A stretch of 64,000 bases of DNA from Candidatus Roizmanbacteria bacterium (GCA_013335175.1 JAAXWC010000005.1:1-64000); one strand, 5' to 3'. Counted from the stretch's first letter, positions 44,091 through 53,114 are shown. Numbers and translations: made by a program. Notes: generated from the letters alone by a model not told the origin.

Positions 44091-44579
44091 TTAAATTTTG
44101 TAATAGGGAACATTTCCAAACTTTTCTCGATATACCTTTATTGCTGCCTGCTGATACACGCTCAGTTGGTCTTCCTCTATTTCCGATAAAGGAAGAATAT
44201 GTATTTTATTAATTTTTTTTGGTTCCTTGATAGTTGGTATTCCTGAGTGCAGTCTGCATAGATAATCAACAACTACCCAGAAGGGGTCTTTTTCACCTGG
44301 CATAATTTTGATGGTTAATACATCGGAAATCTCTACCTCTACTCCTATCTCTTCCCTTATTTCTCTTTGCAATGCTTCATGGAGATCATACTCAGTTTTG
44401 CGTACTCCACCTCCAACTCCTTCCAACTTGCCAACCGCATCTCTCGCTCTTTCTCCTCTTTCAAGAAGAATTACCTTATCATCTGAAGTAAAAATGAGCG
44501 AACCAACCGCAAGTTTATACTCTTTTGGAGCGTCTTTTAACTTCGAAACATAATCCATCAATTCTGCAACAGTTTTCAT
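44091..44579 (-). CDS. Nudix hydrolase
   Basis: A 162-residue Nudix protein with box GGGVRKTEYDLHEALQREIREEIGVEVEI (a canonical REIREEIG core). The N-terminal 25 residues add a helix. Third Nudix domain within 2 kb. The substrate is unpredictable; the neighbours (YbaK, GIY-YIG, VOC) suggest a detox/quality-control cluster rather than a dedicated pathway. Confidence 0.9.
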   Translation of the reverse strand: MKTVAELMDYVSKLKDAPKEYKLAVGSLIFTSDDKVILLERGERARDAVGKLEGVGGGVRKTEYDLHEALQREIREEIGVEVEISDVLTIKIMPGEKDPFWVVVDYLCRLHSGIPTIKEPKKINKIHILPLSEIEEDQLSVYQQAAIKVYREKFGNVPYYKI

Positions 44580-44585
44580 AAAAAA

Positions 44586-45080
44586 TTAACCCACGACAAT
44601 ATCAACAACTTGAGGACGGACGAGCATTTCATAATCTTTTGATTTCATACCCACTGAAAAACATCGATCACCAGCATTAAAAACGATCTTTTCATTCTCG
44701 AGAACTTTTTTATCAACATACACCGGGATATCAAACAAATTCCCAAACGGAGGAACTGCTCCGCGTAATACTCCATGGGTGATTTCTGCCAACTCCTCTT
44801 CTGAAGCAAAGCGAACATTTTTAAGATTAAGCGATAGTTTTACTTTTTTTGAATCAAATCGCAGATCTCCCGGGATAACAAACAAAACAAAACTCTTTGT
44901 CTTATCGCTCCTTTCTATTTTTGCAAGGATTGCCTTTGCCCCTTGATGAATCGTGTACTCCGGACGCGTTTTAGCTGCTTCCTCGCTGGTTAAAACCGGT
45001 TCATGTTCAAACGTCTCAAACCAGCAATTATTCTCTTTTAGAAGATCAAGAATTTGTTGCACCAGAAAATGGTATGCCAT
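44586..45080 (-). CDS. YbaK/EbsC-type aminoacyl-tRNA deacylase
   Basis: A 164-residue protein of the YbaK/ProX superfamily that hydrolyses mischarged tRNA. Motifs: TSEEAAKTRP, AKAILAK, FVLFVIPGDLRFDSKK (with the key Lys region), and RGAVPPFGNLF. The ATG at 45080 follows the family start; the longer frame enters the VOC gene. It is six bases downstream of the Nudix gene stop on the other side and oriented with it. Confidence 0.9.
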   Translation of the reverse strand: MAYHFLVQQILDLLKENNCWFETFEHEPVLTSEEAAKTRPEYTIHQGAKAILAKIERSDKTKSFVLFVIPGDLRFDSKKVKLSLNLKNVRFASEEELAEITHGVLRGAVPPFGNLFDIPVYVDKKVLENEKIVFNAGDRCFSVGMKSKDYEMLVRPQVVDIVVG

Positions 45081-45100
45081 GGAGAAAGTATAGCATTTGT

Positions 45101-45508
45101 TTATGACTGATCCATGGCACTTGGTTCCATGTAAATGACTTCCCACAAGTGTCCATCCAAATCCTGAAATCCCCAACCATACATTACGTCCTGATCGTCT
45201 GGTTCTTTATAATTTACTCCACCCGCTTCTAGGGCTTTTTGGACCATAACATTCACCTGTTCCTTGCTATCCATCGAAAGGGCGACAATTACCTCTGAGG
45301 TTTTTTGTGCATCAGCTATTTGTTTATGGGTAAATGTCTTAAAAAAATTCTCAACCAGAAGCATAACAAAACTATTCTCCCCGATAATCATGCATGTCGC
45401 ATTTTCATCGGTAAACTGAGGATCAAACAAAAAACCAAGTTTCGTAAAAAATGCTATCGACTTATCTAAATCCCTTACCGGCAGATTTACAAACATTTGA
45501 GTTGTCAT
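45101..45508 (-). CDS. VOC (glyoxalase/bleomycin resistance) family protein
   Basis: A 135-residue VOC protein with two beta-alpha-beta-beta-beta modules: MFVNLPVRDLDKSIAFFTKLGF and the end WGFQDLDGHLWEVIYME, where the His and Glu are typical metal-binding positions. Members range from glyoxalases to antibiotic-binding proteins; this short form resembles YkcA-like uncharacterised enzymes. ATG 45508 or 45517 are both possible. Confidence 0.88.
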   Translation of the reverse strand: MTTQMFVNLPVRDLDKSIAFFTKLGFLFDPQFTDENATCMIIGENSFVMLLVENFFKTFTHKQIADAQKTSEVIVALSMDSKEQVNVMVQKALEAGGVNYKEPDDQDVMYGWGFQDLDGHLWEVIYMEPSAMDQS

Positions 45509-45580
45509 ACAACTCATTATTCTTAATAATAAAAAAATTCCTGTATTGGATTGGTAAGAGAAAGATATGGATTGTAGTGT

Positions 45581-46345
45581 CTAGTGTAGTTCAATCTTAA
45601 CGGGATAGTGATCTGATGCAATATGAGTCAGTTCGTCTTTAATTACGGAATAAGACGTGAGGTGTGGGGCTAGTGATGTTGATACAAAAATATAATCAAG
45701 TCGCATCTGAGCATGTGTCGTATCGATATTCGCAGGAGTCGGGACCGTGAAAATCATATTTTTATCCAGTTCTACCGCGCTATCTACATATCCAGCATTT
45801 TCTATCGTTTGTAAAACATCAAAACGCAAAGCACCATTCGTCGTAAACTTCTTGACCTGCATTTCATTAAAATGCTCGATCATTTCATCACGATAACCAT
45901 CTCTTCGTGATAGTGAATTCATATCCCCCATTAGAATTTTATGTTCATACCCGTTCTGAGCTTCAAGAATACGTTGAATCTCGGGAAGACGTTGATCTTC
46001 AGAGTAGGGAGTGAGATGAAAACTTGCAATCGAAATTGGCCCGTAAGTAGAATCTATCTCCCCGACTATACATGCTCTATCAAGTGGATGCACTTCGTAT
46101 ACTTTTTTAAAAGGATGTTTTGAAAAAGAGGCGACATGATAATCGTCTTCACCAGATAGCGCAATGCTAAAATAAGGAAAACCTGTTCGTTCTGCAAACT
46201 GTTTCAGAAGTTTTTGATCGTCTGCAGCAAAGGTATTTGCTTCGTTCAGGGAAAGGTAATCAGGAGATTCTTTCTGTACAATTTCGATGATTTGATTAAA
46301 TGTATCTACCGCTCCATCTCTGATGTTGTAAGATATGAATTTCAT
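45581..46345 (-). CDS. Endonuclease/exonuclease/phosphatase family protein
   Basis: A 254-residue EEP-fold hydrolase. Motifs: ISYNIRDG, YLSLNEANTF with the metal-binding Glu, SIASFHLTP, MGDMNSL (Asp/Asn), RLDYIFVS and SDHYPV. Slightly longer than the EEP protein at 211. Substrate unknown; small-molecule or nucleic-acid phosphodiesters. Alone, upstream is the repeat-bearing gap 46346-46788. Confidence 0.88.
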   Translation of the reverse strand: MKFISYNIRDGAVDTFNQIIEIVQKESPDYLSLNEANTFAADDQKLLKQFAERTGFPYFSIALSGEDDYHVASFSKHPFKKVYEVHPLDRACIVGEIDSTYGPISIASFHLTPYSEDQRLPEIQRILEAQNGYEHKILMGDMNSLSRRDGYRDEMIEHFNEMQVKKFTTNGALRFDVLQTIENAGYVDSAVELDKNMIFTVPTPANIDTTHAQMRLDYIFVSTSLAPHLTSYSVIKDELTHIASDHYPVKIELH

Positions 46346-46524
46346 ACTGCCATTATATCACTCGTATTTATAATCAACCTCGGGAGTTGCGGATGGCTTC
46401 ACAACGTTCCAAAAGCGGGTTGATTCACCACAACTGCACGAAAAGTACCGGACAGTGTATAAGCAGTATCTTTTTCTACATATAGCGCGGTAACAATAAA
46501 ATGACATGTTTGATATCGTTGCAA

Positions 46525-46668
46525 CGTCATCCCGGCTTGTCGGGCGACCGCAGGAAGTCTCCGTATAAAGTACAATCTTCGAGGGAGATCCAATCGACTA
46601 ATTACCTTGGGATGAGATCTCATCGAAGAAAATTGCTCCTCTGGATTCCCCTTTCCAGGGGAATGACG
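46525..46668. repeat. Dispersed palindromic element, about 144 bp, with inverted ends
   Basis: Starts CGTCATCCCGGCTTGTCGGG (stem CCCG/CGGG at 46531-46544) and ends ATTCCCCT-TTCC-AGGGGAAT-GACG (8-bp stem at 46645-46664). The outer ends CGTCAT and ATGACG are inverted copies. It shares the GATTCC...GGAATGAC(G) signature with the repeats at 18744 and 28791. The gap 46346-46788 (443 bp) contains this and nothing else I can support. Confidence 0.7.
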
Positions 46669-46788
46669 AACAAACCTGTTAGACTGTTTTGAGATTGCTA
46701 TACATCTGAGTTCCCATACTTCCATGGTTCTAAATAATCTGGCCTGTGTCAATGCAACGGTTTGTAGGAAATTATGTATTTCTATCAA

Positions 46789-47994
46789 TCAATAAACAAT
46801 TTCTTCCAACATTTTATGATATGCAAGGAACTGACTATCCGAAGTAAATTTCTCTTCGACTGTTTTTATTCCTGCTTTGATAAATTTATCTTTCAATACT
46901 TCATCCTTGAGAATACTCTCGATTCGCTGTGTCAGAATACTCGAATCATTGGGGGCAACTAAATATCCATTGTACGAATCGCTAATAATTTCTGGGATTC
47001 CTCCGGTGTTTGCGCCAATAACTGGCACACCACAGGCCATTGATTCAATAAATGTTTGCCCGAAGGTTTCGTTGTGTTCCGAAGTAAGAACAAATAGGTC
47101 TGAATCTTTGTAAACATTGGGCATTTCATCCAGCTCAAATAGCCGAACTGTTGTTCTATCCTCAATGTTGTGCATTTTAATGTACCCAAGCAGCATTTCA
47201 TATACGCTGGCAAAATGTGTTTTTAAATTTTCTGGAGCCTTGCCTACCCCAATGAGGAGATGAAGTTTCGGGTATCGAAACGCTAACTTCGAAAATGACT
47301 GAATAAGATTAATTATTCCCTTTTCGCCTAAAATATTTGTTTCTCCTCGTAGAATACGACTTGCCGTAAGTACAATTACTGCGTCTTCCGGTATATGAAG
47401 TTTTTTTCTTAACTGATAGTTTGGATCCCGCGTTGGGTTAAAATTCTCTATATTTACGCCTAAATAATCAGTTGAAAGCTTTTCAATGTCGGCCCCTTTT
47501 TCAAAACAAATACTCGCTACACTTTTACTAACACAGCTTAATCTACTCCAAAGCAATTGAGTAGTTAGCGCAATTTGGAGCTCTGTTGTTGGGAACATAT
47601 GAAGTCGAAGAACAAGAGGAATTTTATGAATATTTGCCACCATATTAAGAAGTAAACTGTAGGCAGCTGGTGTACCAAAAATGAGATTTTCAGCAGATAT
47701 AATATTGATGTCGTGTTTGGTAATAATGGTTTCTACAAGCTCAGAAAATGATCGAGCCCGTTCTACCGTTTCTTTTTGTGAGACGCGAATGCCCCGAGGG
47801 ATATACAGGCTGGTGTCGTAATATATCGTGATATTCCCTTCGGTAACACAATGGCTTTTTTCTTTTGTCGGCAAGATAATATACACTTCGTTATCAGTTT
47901 TGCACTTGTAATAATTCATGAGATTGATAATGTAACGTTCGATTCCGCCAATACTTTGAAACGGAGAGTTAGAGCTGATGAAAAGGACTTTCAT
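46789..47994 (-). CDS. Family 4 glycosyltransferase
   Basis: GT-B fold sugar transferase of 401 residues. N-terminal SNSPFQSIGGIERYI with the donor-lobe Gly motif, and the C-terminal domain with SEHNETFGQTFIESMACGVPVIGANTGGIPEII (E..E-type GT4 motif: SEHNETFG...E). There is no membrane helix. Acceptor unknown, probably envelope glycan. Single gene; the upstream gap 47995-48298 (304 bp) holds its promoter region and the Fic promoter, and no gene I can support. Confidence 0.92.
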   Translation of the reverse strand: MKVLFISSNSPFQSIGGIERYIINLMNYYKCKTDNEVYIILPTKEKSHCVTEGNITIYYDTSLYIPRGIRVSQKETVERARSFSELVETIITKHDINIISAENLIFGTPAAYSLLLNMVANIHKIPLVLRLHMFPTTELQIALTTQLLWSRLSCVSKSVASICFEKGADIEKLSTDYLGVNIENFNPTRDPNYQLRKKLHIPEDAVIVLTASRILRGETNILGEKGIINLIQSFSKLAFRYPKLHLLIGVGKAPENLKTHFASVYEMLLGYIKMHNIEDRTTVRLFELDEMPNVYKDSDLFVLTSEHNETFGQTFIESMACGVPVIGANTGGIPEIISDSYNGYLVAPNDSSILTQRIESILKDEVLKDKFIKAGIKTVEEKFTSDSQFLAYHKMLEEIVY

Positions 47995-48262
47995 AGGTGA
48001 ATAAAGTTAGAAGTTTACCCGACGGACCTATCAACAGGTGATAAAGAACGAAAGGAGAACGAATATATAATAAAGAAGAAATCCCGAGAGGTTGGTATAT
48101 ACCTGGATTGTACTATGACAGCCGGTCAAAAAATTTTCTTACTCTTAGTATAGCAGATTGGAGAGCTATTTGCTTGATGACATACCAGTAATCTAACATG
48201 GAAAAAGTATATCTTACCGCCCCTCATACTCTCATATTACTTCAGAGCGAAATTTATCTTGC

Positions 48263-48291
48263 TTGACAACTATAAAGTATTACTTTATACT
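48263..48291 (+). promoter_or_regulatory. Consensus promoter with embedded palindromic operator
   Basis: TTGACA (48263-48268) and TATACT (48286-48291) are 17 bases apart and the -10 ends seven bases before ATG 48299, so the mRNA is leaderless. A perfect 9-bp inverted repeat, TATAAAGTA-T-TACTTTATA (48271-48289), fills the spacer and overlaps the -10 box. A DNA-binding protein there would block or bend the promoter; the Fic-MerR product is the natural candidate. Confidence 0.85.
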
Positions 48292-48298
48292 TCGCTCT

Positions 48299-49282
48299 AT
48301 GATAACCATTGATCAGTTACATCAACTGAAAAATAAATTGGACGCCTATCGCCCATTTCCGCTGTCTATTGTTGAAAATATGGATGAATGGTACAAAGTA
48401 GAGCTTACCTATACCTCAAATGCCATCGAAGGAAATACACTCTCTCGGGCAGAAACCGCACGTGTTGTGGAAAAAGGTATAACTGTTGAAGGAAAGACCA
48501 TTGTTGAACATTTAGAAGCAGTAAATCACGCAAAAGCCTGGGACTATATTTGTACGCTTCGCTCAAAAACCCGAAAAGAAATTACTAAAGAGGATATTTT
48601 AGGCTTGCATACCCTTATTCTGCAAAACATAGATACAACCAATGCCGGGAGATATAGAACGGTGCCCGTTCGTATTGCAGGTTCAACCGTGGTTCTGCCC
48701 AATCCACTGAAAGTTCCAAACCTGATGAATGATTTTATAAACTGGCTCAACACCACAGATGAGAACGATGTTGATTTTGCTCTCAAAGCTCACTTCAAAT
48801 TTGTGAGTATCCATCCGTTTACCGACGGAAACGGTCGGACCGGACGACTTCTCATGAACCTCATTCTTATGCAGGGAGGATATCCTCCTGCAATTGTAAA
48901 GAAAGAAGATAGAAAAAAATATATTGATAGTATCGAAAAAGGGCAGCTAACCAATGATCTTTCTGATTATATTTCGTTTATGTATGAGAATGTTCAATCT
49001 TCACTAAAAACATATCTTCATTCCGTTGCTCCTCAAAAAGATATTGTTGCAGATAAACCCCGAAAATTGCTAAAAATTGGAGAACTGGCAAAAATTACCG
49101 AAGAGTCTGTGCCTACTGTTCGTTTCTGGACACAAAAAGGGTTACTCCAGGTAAAAGAATATAGTACTGGAGGATACCAGCTCTATCACCCTGACATGGT
49201 AAAGAAAGTACAGCTTATCCGCAAACTTCAAAAAGAAAAAAGATTAACAATTGTAGAGTTAAAAAAGGTAATAGCTACATAA
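48299..49282 (+). CDS. Fic protein fused to a MerR-type helix-turn-helix
   Basis: A 327-residue protein. Residues 20-240 are a Fic domain with inhibitory motif TYTSNAIEGNTL (SxxxEGN) near the N-terminus and catalytic motif HPFTDGNGRTGR, both intact. Residues 255-327 form a MerR-like winged HTH: LLKIGELAKITEESVPTVRFW (tolerating one mismatch) and GGYQLYHPDMVKKVQLI. Fic enzymes of this class often come with a DNA-binding tail and autorepress; the operator in the promoter supports that here. A second Fic protein is at 7202-8245. Confidence 0.9.
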   Translation: MITIDQLHQLKNKLDAYRPFPLSIVENMDEWYKVELTYTSNAIEGNTLSRAETARVVEKGITVEGKTIVEHLEAVNHAKAWDYICTLRSKTRKEITKEDILGLHTLILQNIDTTNAGRYRTVPVRIAGSTVVLPNPLKVPNLMNDFINWLNTTDENDVDFALKAHFKFVSIHPFTDGNGRTGRLLMNLILMQGGYPPAIVKKEDRKKYIDSIEKGQLTNDLSDYISFMYENVQSSLKTYLHSVAPQKDIVADKPRKLLKIGELAKITEESVPTVRFWTQKGLLQVKEYSTGGYQLYHPDMVKKVQLIRKLQKEKRLTIVELKKVIAT

Positions 49283-50039
49283 CATACATACCGTTTGATA
49301 TTACAGATAGCAATCTTGACTGAAACACAAAAAGACCAAGTTTAGTTGCTCTAAATTGAACTATTCTCTTGAAATTATACTTGTCAGCTTCTTCCTTAAA
49401 TTCTACACACCCAAAACGAACCAGATTTTTTTTGAGAAGTCCATATTCAATATCTAAGTGGTAGGAATATTCATTATCCTTGTTATAAAAGGTATCTAAA
49501 TGAAAATATGCTTTTAGAGTATGGCAAAACGTGTCAAAATCAATCCATTCTTCTCCCTTCCGCGATATCGCTTCCCATATGATATCCTGGTTTTCTTGCA
49601 ATATATTCATTACGCTTATTTTCTCTTTGTACGGACTTGGCGAAAAATAATCCCAGTTAACCCGTTTCCAATAGTGAATTACCATATTGAGGTATTGCGT
49701 AGTTGCATCGATATTGTGAAGATAACCTCTGCCGTTCTTCGAAAGTATTAATTTATCGCGCCTTTTATACGTCACATACATCGCTTCTGCTATTATCTTT
49801 ATCTGTGTCAAAAACTCGACGACCCTTTCAGAATTAATTTTCCAATTAAATTCTTTAAATTGTTCAAAAATTCTTTGTTGACGAAAACGCTTCTGTAAGG
49901 CTGCGATATCGGCTAAAGAAATATTTCCGGTAACAGTACGTTTAATAGGTTGTTCCTCAAGATATTTGAGAAATACGATAAAATCATGAAAAAAATCATT
50001 GTTATCGATTGCCTGAAGGAGCAATTTATCTGTTTCCAT
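49275..50039 (-). CDS. Protein of unknown function, 254 residues
   Basis: No family recognised. It is soluble, mostly helical, with aromatic-rich central part (IHYWKRVNWDYFSPSPYKEK) and a C-terminal segment (RFRATKLGLFVFQSRL) that could be a winged helix. ATG 50039 lies four bases after the stop of a 36-residue upstream frame (50044-50154), so both are likely one unit; the longer TTG-started version overlaps it. The stop overlaps the convergent Fic-MerR end by 8 bp. Confidence 0.65.
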   Translation of the reverse strand: METDKLLLQAIDNNDFFHDFIVFLKYLEEQPIKRTVTGNISLADIAALQKRFRQQRIFEQFKEFNWKINSERVVEFLTQIKIIAEAMYVTYKRRDKLILSKNGRGYLHNIDATTQYLNMVIHYWKRVNWDYFSPSPYKEKISVMNILQENQDIIWEAISRKGEEWIDFDTFCHTLKAYFHLDTFYNKDNEYSYHLDIEYGLLKKNLVRFGCVEFKEEADKYNFKRIVQFRATKLGLFVFQSRLLSVISNGMYVM

Positions 50040-50043
50040 GGTA

Positions 50044-50154
50044 TTATTTATTTTCTCCCGTTTCACGCGCAGCAGTTTGTGCAAGTTTTTTTATAGGATC
50101 TTTTGTTTCATAATTATCTCCAACCTGTTCGTAGGTTATTTTTTGTTTTTTCAT
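50044..50154 (-). CDS. Short peptide, 36 residues, PurM-N-terminus-like
   Basis: A 36-residue frame starting MKKQKITYEQVGDNYETK and ending AARETGENK. The spaced pattern TY..xG.NY...DPxKxxAQxxA is like the N-terminus of AIR synthase (PurM) relatives; the rest of that enzyme is absent. A second, frameshifted copy is at about 59998-60066. It has no clear Shine-Dalgarno. Repeated occurrence argues it is a real element; it may be a residual gene fragment or an independent small protein coupled to 49275-50039. Confidence 0.5.
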   Translation of the reverse strand: MKKQKITYEQVGDNYETKDPIKKLAQTAARETGENK

Positions 50155-50214
50155 AAATTAGGGCTATTATAACACCAAACTTCTCGCTAGAAATCATTCA
50201 TTACACATCTTCCC

Positions 50215-50796
50215 TTACCCTCGAAGTCCAGCGGAAATAAAACGATACAGATGTTCTACGGTGCCGGCACTCGATTCACCAGATTTTTGAAGCAAGCGGT
50301 GCAACCCAATCATCGAGACCAACCAGAATACATACTGGGAGGCCATATCGGCAGTAAAAACAGATCCTTTTGGAATTAAATCAGGTTGTCTCTCCTGAAT
50401 AACCTGCACAATCTGGCTATGATATTTTGCTTTCAGTTGCATAATATCTTTTTTCCAATACGTTTTAAGACGCCATACCTCCGAAAAAAGTACCTGACAA
50501 AATTCCTTTCTTTGTGTAAAAAAAAGCAAGTGCGCTTCAATGAGCGTATACAAAGCCGGCTGGGTTGTTTCACGATTTAAATGTCTATGAACTAATTCTG
50601 AAAGATCATCTATCCCTCGATCGATCAACTCGAAAAATAACTCGTCCTTACTTTGAAAGTGGTAATAAATGGTCCCTTTCGCAACGCCTGCTTTTTCAGC
50701 GACAGAATCGATACTTGCTTCCGTAAATCCACGTCGTGCAAATACTTGTTCCGCAGCTGCTAAAATCTTTATTCGTGTTGGATCTGATTGTTTCAT
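50215..50796 (-). CDS. TetR/AcrR family transcriptional regulator
   Basis: A 193-residue repressor. HTH: ILAAAEQVFARRGFTEASIDSVAEKAGVAKGTIYYHF (about 10-47; catalogue motif GTIYYHFQSKDELF). The ligand-binding helices follow, including VLFSEVWRL. Its start overlaps the stop of the YhgE-like gene by 4 bp, so both are one operon with the exporter first, and a palindrome in front of that operon is the probable operator. Autorepression with release by a hydrophobic ligand is the usual mode. Confidence 0.93.
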   Translation of the reverse strand: MKQSDPTRIKILAAAEQVFARRGFTEASIDSVAEKAGVAKGTIYYHFQSKDELFFELIDRGIDDLSELVHRHLNRETTQPALYTLIEAHLLFFTQRKEFCQVLFSEVWRLKTYWKKDIMQLKAKYHSQIVQVIQERQPDLIPKGSVFTADMASQYVFWLVSMIGLHRLLQKSGESSAGTVEHLYRFISAGLRG

Positions 50797-53030
50797 AGGT
50801 GTTTTTTAATTAATATAGTAAAAGGGCGAACGCCACCTGCGATTCGCTTTACGACGGGGAACGAATAACTCGCTGCCAAACAACTCCCCATAGCAAGAAC
50901 CATTCCTCCTGCTACAACTTGATATGATACTGTCATTAGCGACCAGTTTCCACCGGTTATTATCTCTCGTAAAACACGTACTGCATAGGTCATAGGCAAA
51001 TATGGTGCGATTGTTTGAAAAAAACCGTTTGATGTCTCCACCGGATAGGTCCCTGAACTACTCGTCAGTTGGAGCATGAGAAGAATAATTCCGACGAATC
51101 TTCCCGGTCGTTTCAACCGATATAGCAGCCAATATTGTATCGAAACAAATAACAATGAAAGTACGACACTAAAAACATAAATACCCGTTTGAGTAATAAC
51201 ATTTAATTTGAGTCCATGGATCATAACATACGGCAGCGCGATGGCCTGCGCGAAACCTATTCCCAGGGCAACAATGTACGTTTTCTGCGCCTTCAGCCAC
51301 GAGCGGAAACTATGGTACCGTTTTGATTTAGGAACTTCTAACACAAAGAATATTGACATTGCACCAACCCATAATGACAAAGGAATAAAGTAAGGAGCAA
51401 ATGCTGTCCCATTGTTTGGTACTGGAGCAATCTTTTCTTCTTGAACGAGAATCGGATTCGCTAATACCGGAAGCTTATCGGAAACCTTTTGCTCATTTGT
51501 TTTCGTTTGAATTTCATTTGCTCCATCCGCAAGAGAAGTATGTAATTTTGAACTACCAGTCGAAATATCTTCCAGTCCTGTATTGAGATCCGATGCTCCG
51601 GTAGATAGTTTTGTCATCCCTTCAACCAACGTATCGCTCCCCGATTTAGCAGTAGCTAAATTATCGCTCAGGGTATGCGACCCGGTATCGAGATTAGAAA
51701 GCCCATTGTCCAAGGTTTCTGATCCTTGTTTCAACTCCACAATACCGTCCTTCAACGTAAGAGCGCCACTTGCCAGATCATGCGATTTTGATGTTATCAA
51801 TTTGTTTCCCAGAACAATCTGATCTAAACTGTTTATGAATATTGCATACCGAGAGACATACTGCTGCTGTCCCTGTGCCAATTGATTGAGGAAAACAACT
51901 TCACCCGTCACCCCTCCATTTACTGCCTGTGTTTTATCCTGCAAGGTTTGAATATCGCTTTGTAGTGCGATAATTTTAGATTGCACCGATTGTAACTCAG
52001 CAGAATCTGATGCTTCCTGATTTTTGGACATATAGGCTTCGAGACCATTTTTTATGTCTTTTGCCTGAGAGTTTATTCCATCGGTCTGCGAGACAAGTTG
52101 ATTTGTAGTCGCAGATAACGTAGCAACCTGTGTATGGAGAGCGGAAAGACCTACCTGTACAGAAGTTGAGGCCGATGTTAAGCTTGTACCTCCCGATTGA
52201 AGCGCCAAAAGCCCGGACTGTATTTGATCCATCCCTCCTGCTAAAGCAGCACTTCCTGTCGCTATATTTTGTGATCCGGTATACGCATCTCCGAGACCGG
52301 ACCGTAGTTTTGTAGAACCGGTATGTGCAGCAGCTACACCATTTTTTAAAGTATTCGATCCATCAAATAGTTGTAGGATTCCGTCTTTGAGTGATACGGA
52401 GCCGGTCTTTGCACTGAGTATTCCATTGAACAGATCGGTGCTTCCGCTTTGTGCCGCTGTTAATGCATCCGATAATTTTTGTGCCCCATCTGCTCCCTCT
52501 TGCAGGCCATCGCCTACTTTCCGCATCTCTACAAATACATTATCAAAATATTCTTGCTGTATTTCTTTTTGAACAGTGTTCGCTAACTCATTCGTAACCG
52601 ATCTAATATATTTACTCGAAAAAAAACTATTCGTTTCTCGCGTCTTTATTTGAAGAAATGCTTTTTGAGGCGTATCTGAATCGACACTGATCACCCGGGT
52701 ACTAAAGTCGCTTTGGATGGTAAGGATGCCATAATATCTACGGGTACCTAATCCTTTTTCAGCATCGCCCTTGGTTGTAGAAACCCAGTGAAGATTTTGA
52801 TTTTCTGCAAGTTTGTCCTCGATTTTCTTGCCAAAAGTATACGAAGTACTGTCTTTGTACGCCCCTTTATCTTCGTTCACTACTGCAATCGAGATATTTT
52901 TCATCCCGGCGTACGGATCCCAAAATGCCCAGAGGTATAATCCACCGTAAATAAGCGGTACACATACTACACCGATAAGACTTATCAAAATTAGTTTGCG
53001 GTTTTTCAACCATGCAAAAATAGTTTGCAT
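50793..53030 (-). CDS. YhgE/Pip-like ABC-2 membrane protein
   Basis: A 745-residue membrane protein: one N-terminal helix (about 12-32), a large external domain with heptad-like Gly/Ser repeats (TGSxxLxxGLxxLxTGS at about 180-250 and 440-520, plus an intervening coiled coil) and five to six C-terminal helices (from about 555). This matches YhgE/Pip (phage infection protein-like) ABC-2 permeases, implicated in export or cell-envelope stability. The TetR gene follows. A leaderless promoter with operator precedes it. No ATPase gene is next to it. Confidence 0.9.
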   Translation of the reverse strand: MQTIFAWLKNRKLILISLIGVVCVPLIYGGLYLWAFWDPYAGMKNISIAVVNEDKGAYKDSTSYTFGKKIEDKLAENQNLHWVSTTKGDAEKGLGTRRYYGILTIQSDFSTRVISVDSDTPQKAFLQIKTRETNSFFSSKYIRSVTNELANTVQKEIQQEYFDNVFVEMRKVGDGLQEGADGAQKLSDALTAAQSGSTDLFNGILSAKTGSVSLKDGILQLFDGSNTLKNGVAAAHTGSTKLRSGLGDAYTGSQNIATGSAALAGGMDQIQSGLLALQSGGTSLTSASTSVQVGLSALHTQVATLSATTNQLVSQTDGINSQAKDIKNGLEAYMSKNQEASDSAELQSVQSKIIALQSDIQTLQDKTQAVNGGVTGEVVFLNQLAQGQQQYVSRYAIFINSLDQIVLGNKLITSKSHDLASGALTLKDGIVELKQGSETLDNGLSNLDTGSHTLSDNLATAKSGSDTLVEGMTKLSTGASDLNTGLEDISTGSSKLHTSLADGANEIQTKTNEQKVSDKLPVLANPILVQEEKIAPVPNNGTAFAPYFIPLSLWVGAMSIFFVLEVPKSKRYHSFRSWLKAQKTYIVALGIGFAQAIALPYVMIHGLKLNVITQTGIYVFSVVLSLLFVSIQYWLLYRLKRPGRFVGIILLMLQLTSSSGTYPVETSNGFFQTIAPYLPMTYAVRVLREIITGGNWSLMTVSYQVVAGGMVLAMGSCLAASYSFPVVKRIAGGVRPFTILIKKHL

Positions 53031-53036
53031 GACTAT

Positions 53037-53065
53037 ATTATACTGACTGGTCAGTATAAAATCAA
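53037..53065 (-). promoter_or_regulatory. Promoter with TetR-type operator for the YhgE-tetR operon
   Basis: Read on the minus strand, TTGATT (53065-53060) and TATAAT (53042-53037) are 17 bases apart, and ATG 53030 follows six bases after the -10, so the mRNA is leaderless. The spacer contains a perfect 22-bp palindrome, TTATACTGAC-TG-GTCAGTATAA (53038-53059), with the TGAC..GTCA core common to TetR operators. Confidence 0.85.
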
Positions 53066-53114
53066 ATAAAATTCATGTCGCGTCTCAAAGCATGCTATAC
53101 TGCATGTATACCCT

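Noticed and set aside
46399-46788. Open frame of 129 codons before the GT4 gene
   Set aside because: It runs through a palindromic repeat and has odd composition (Arg/Pro/His-rich); no family resemblance.
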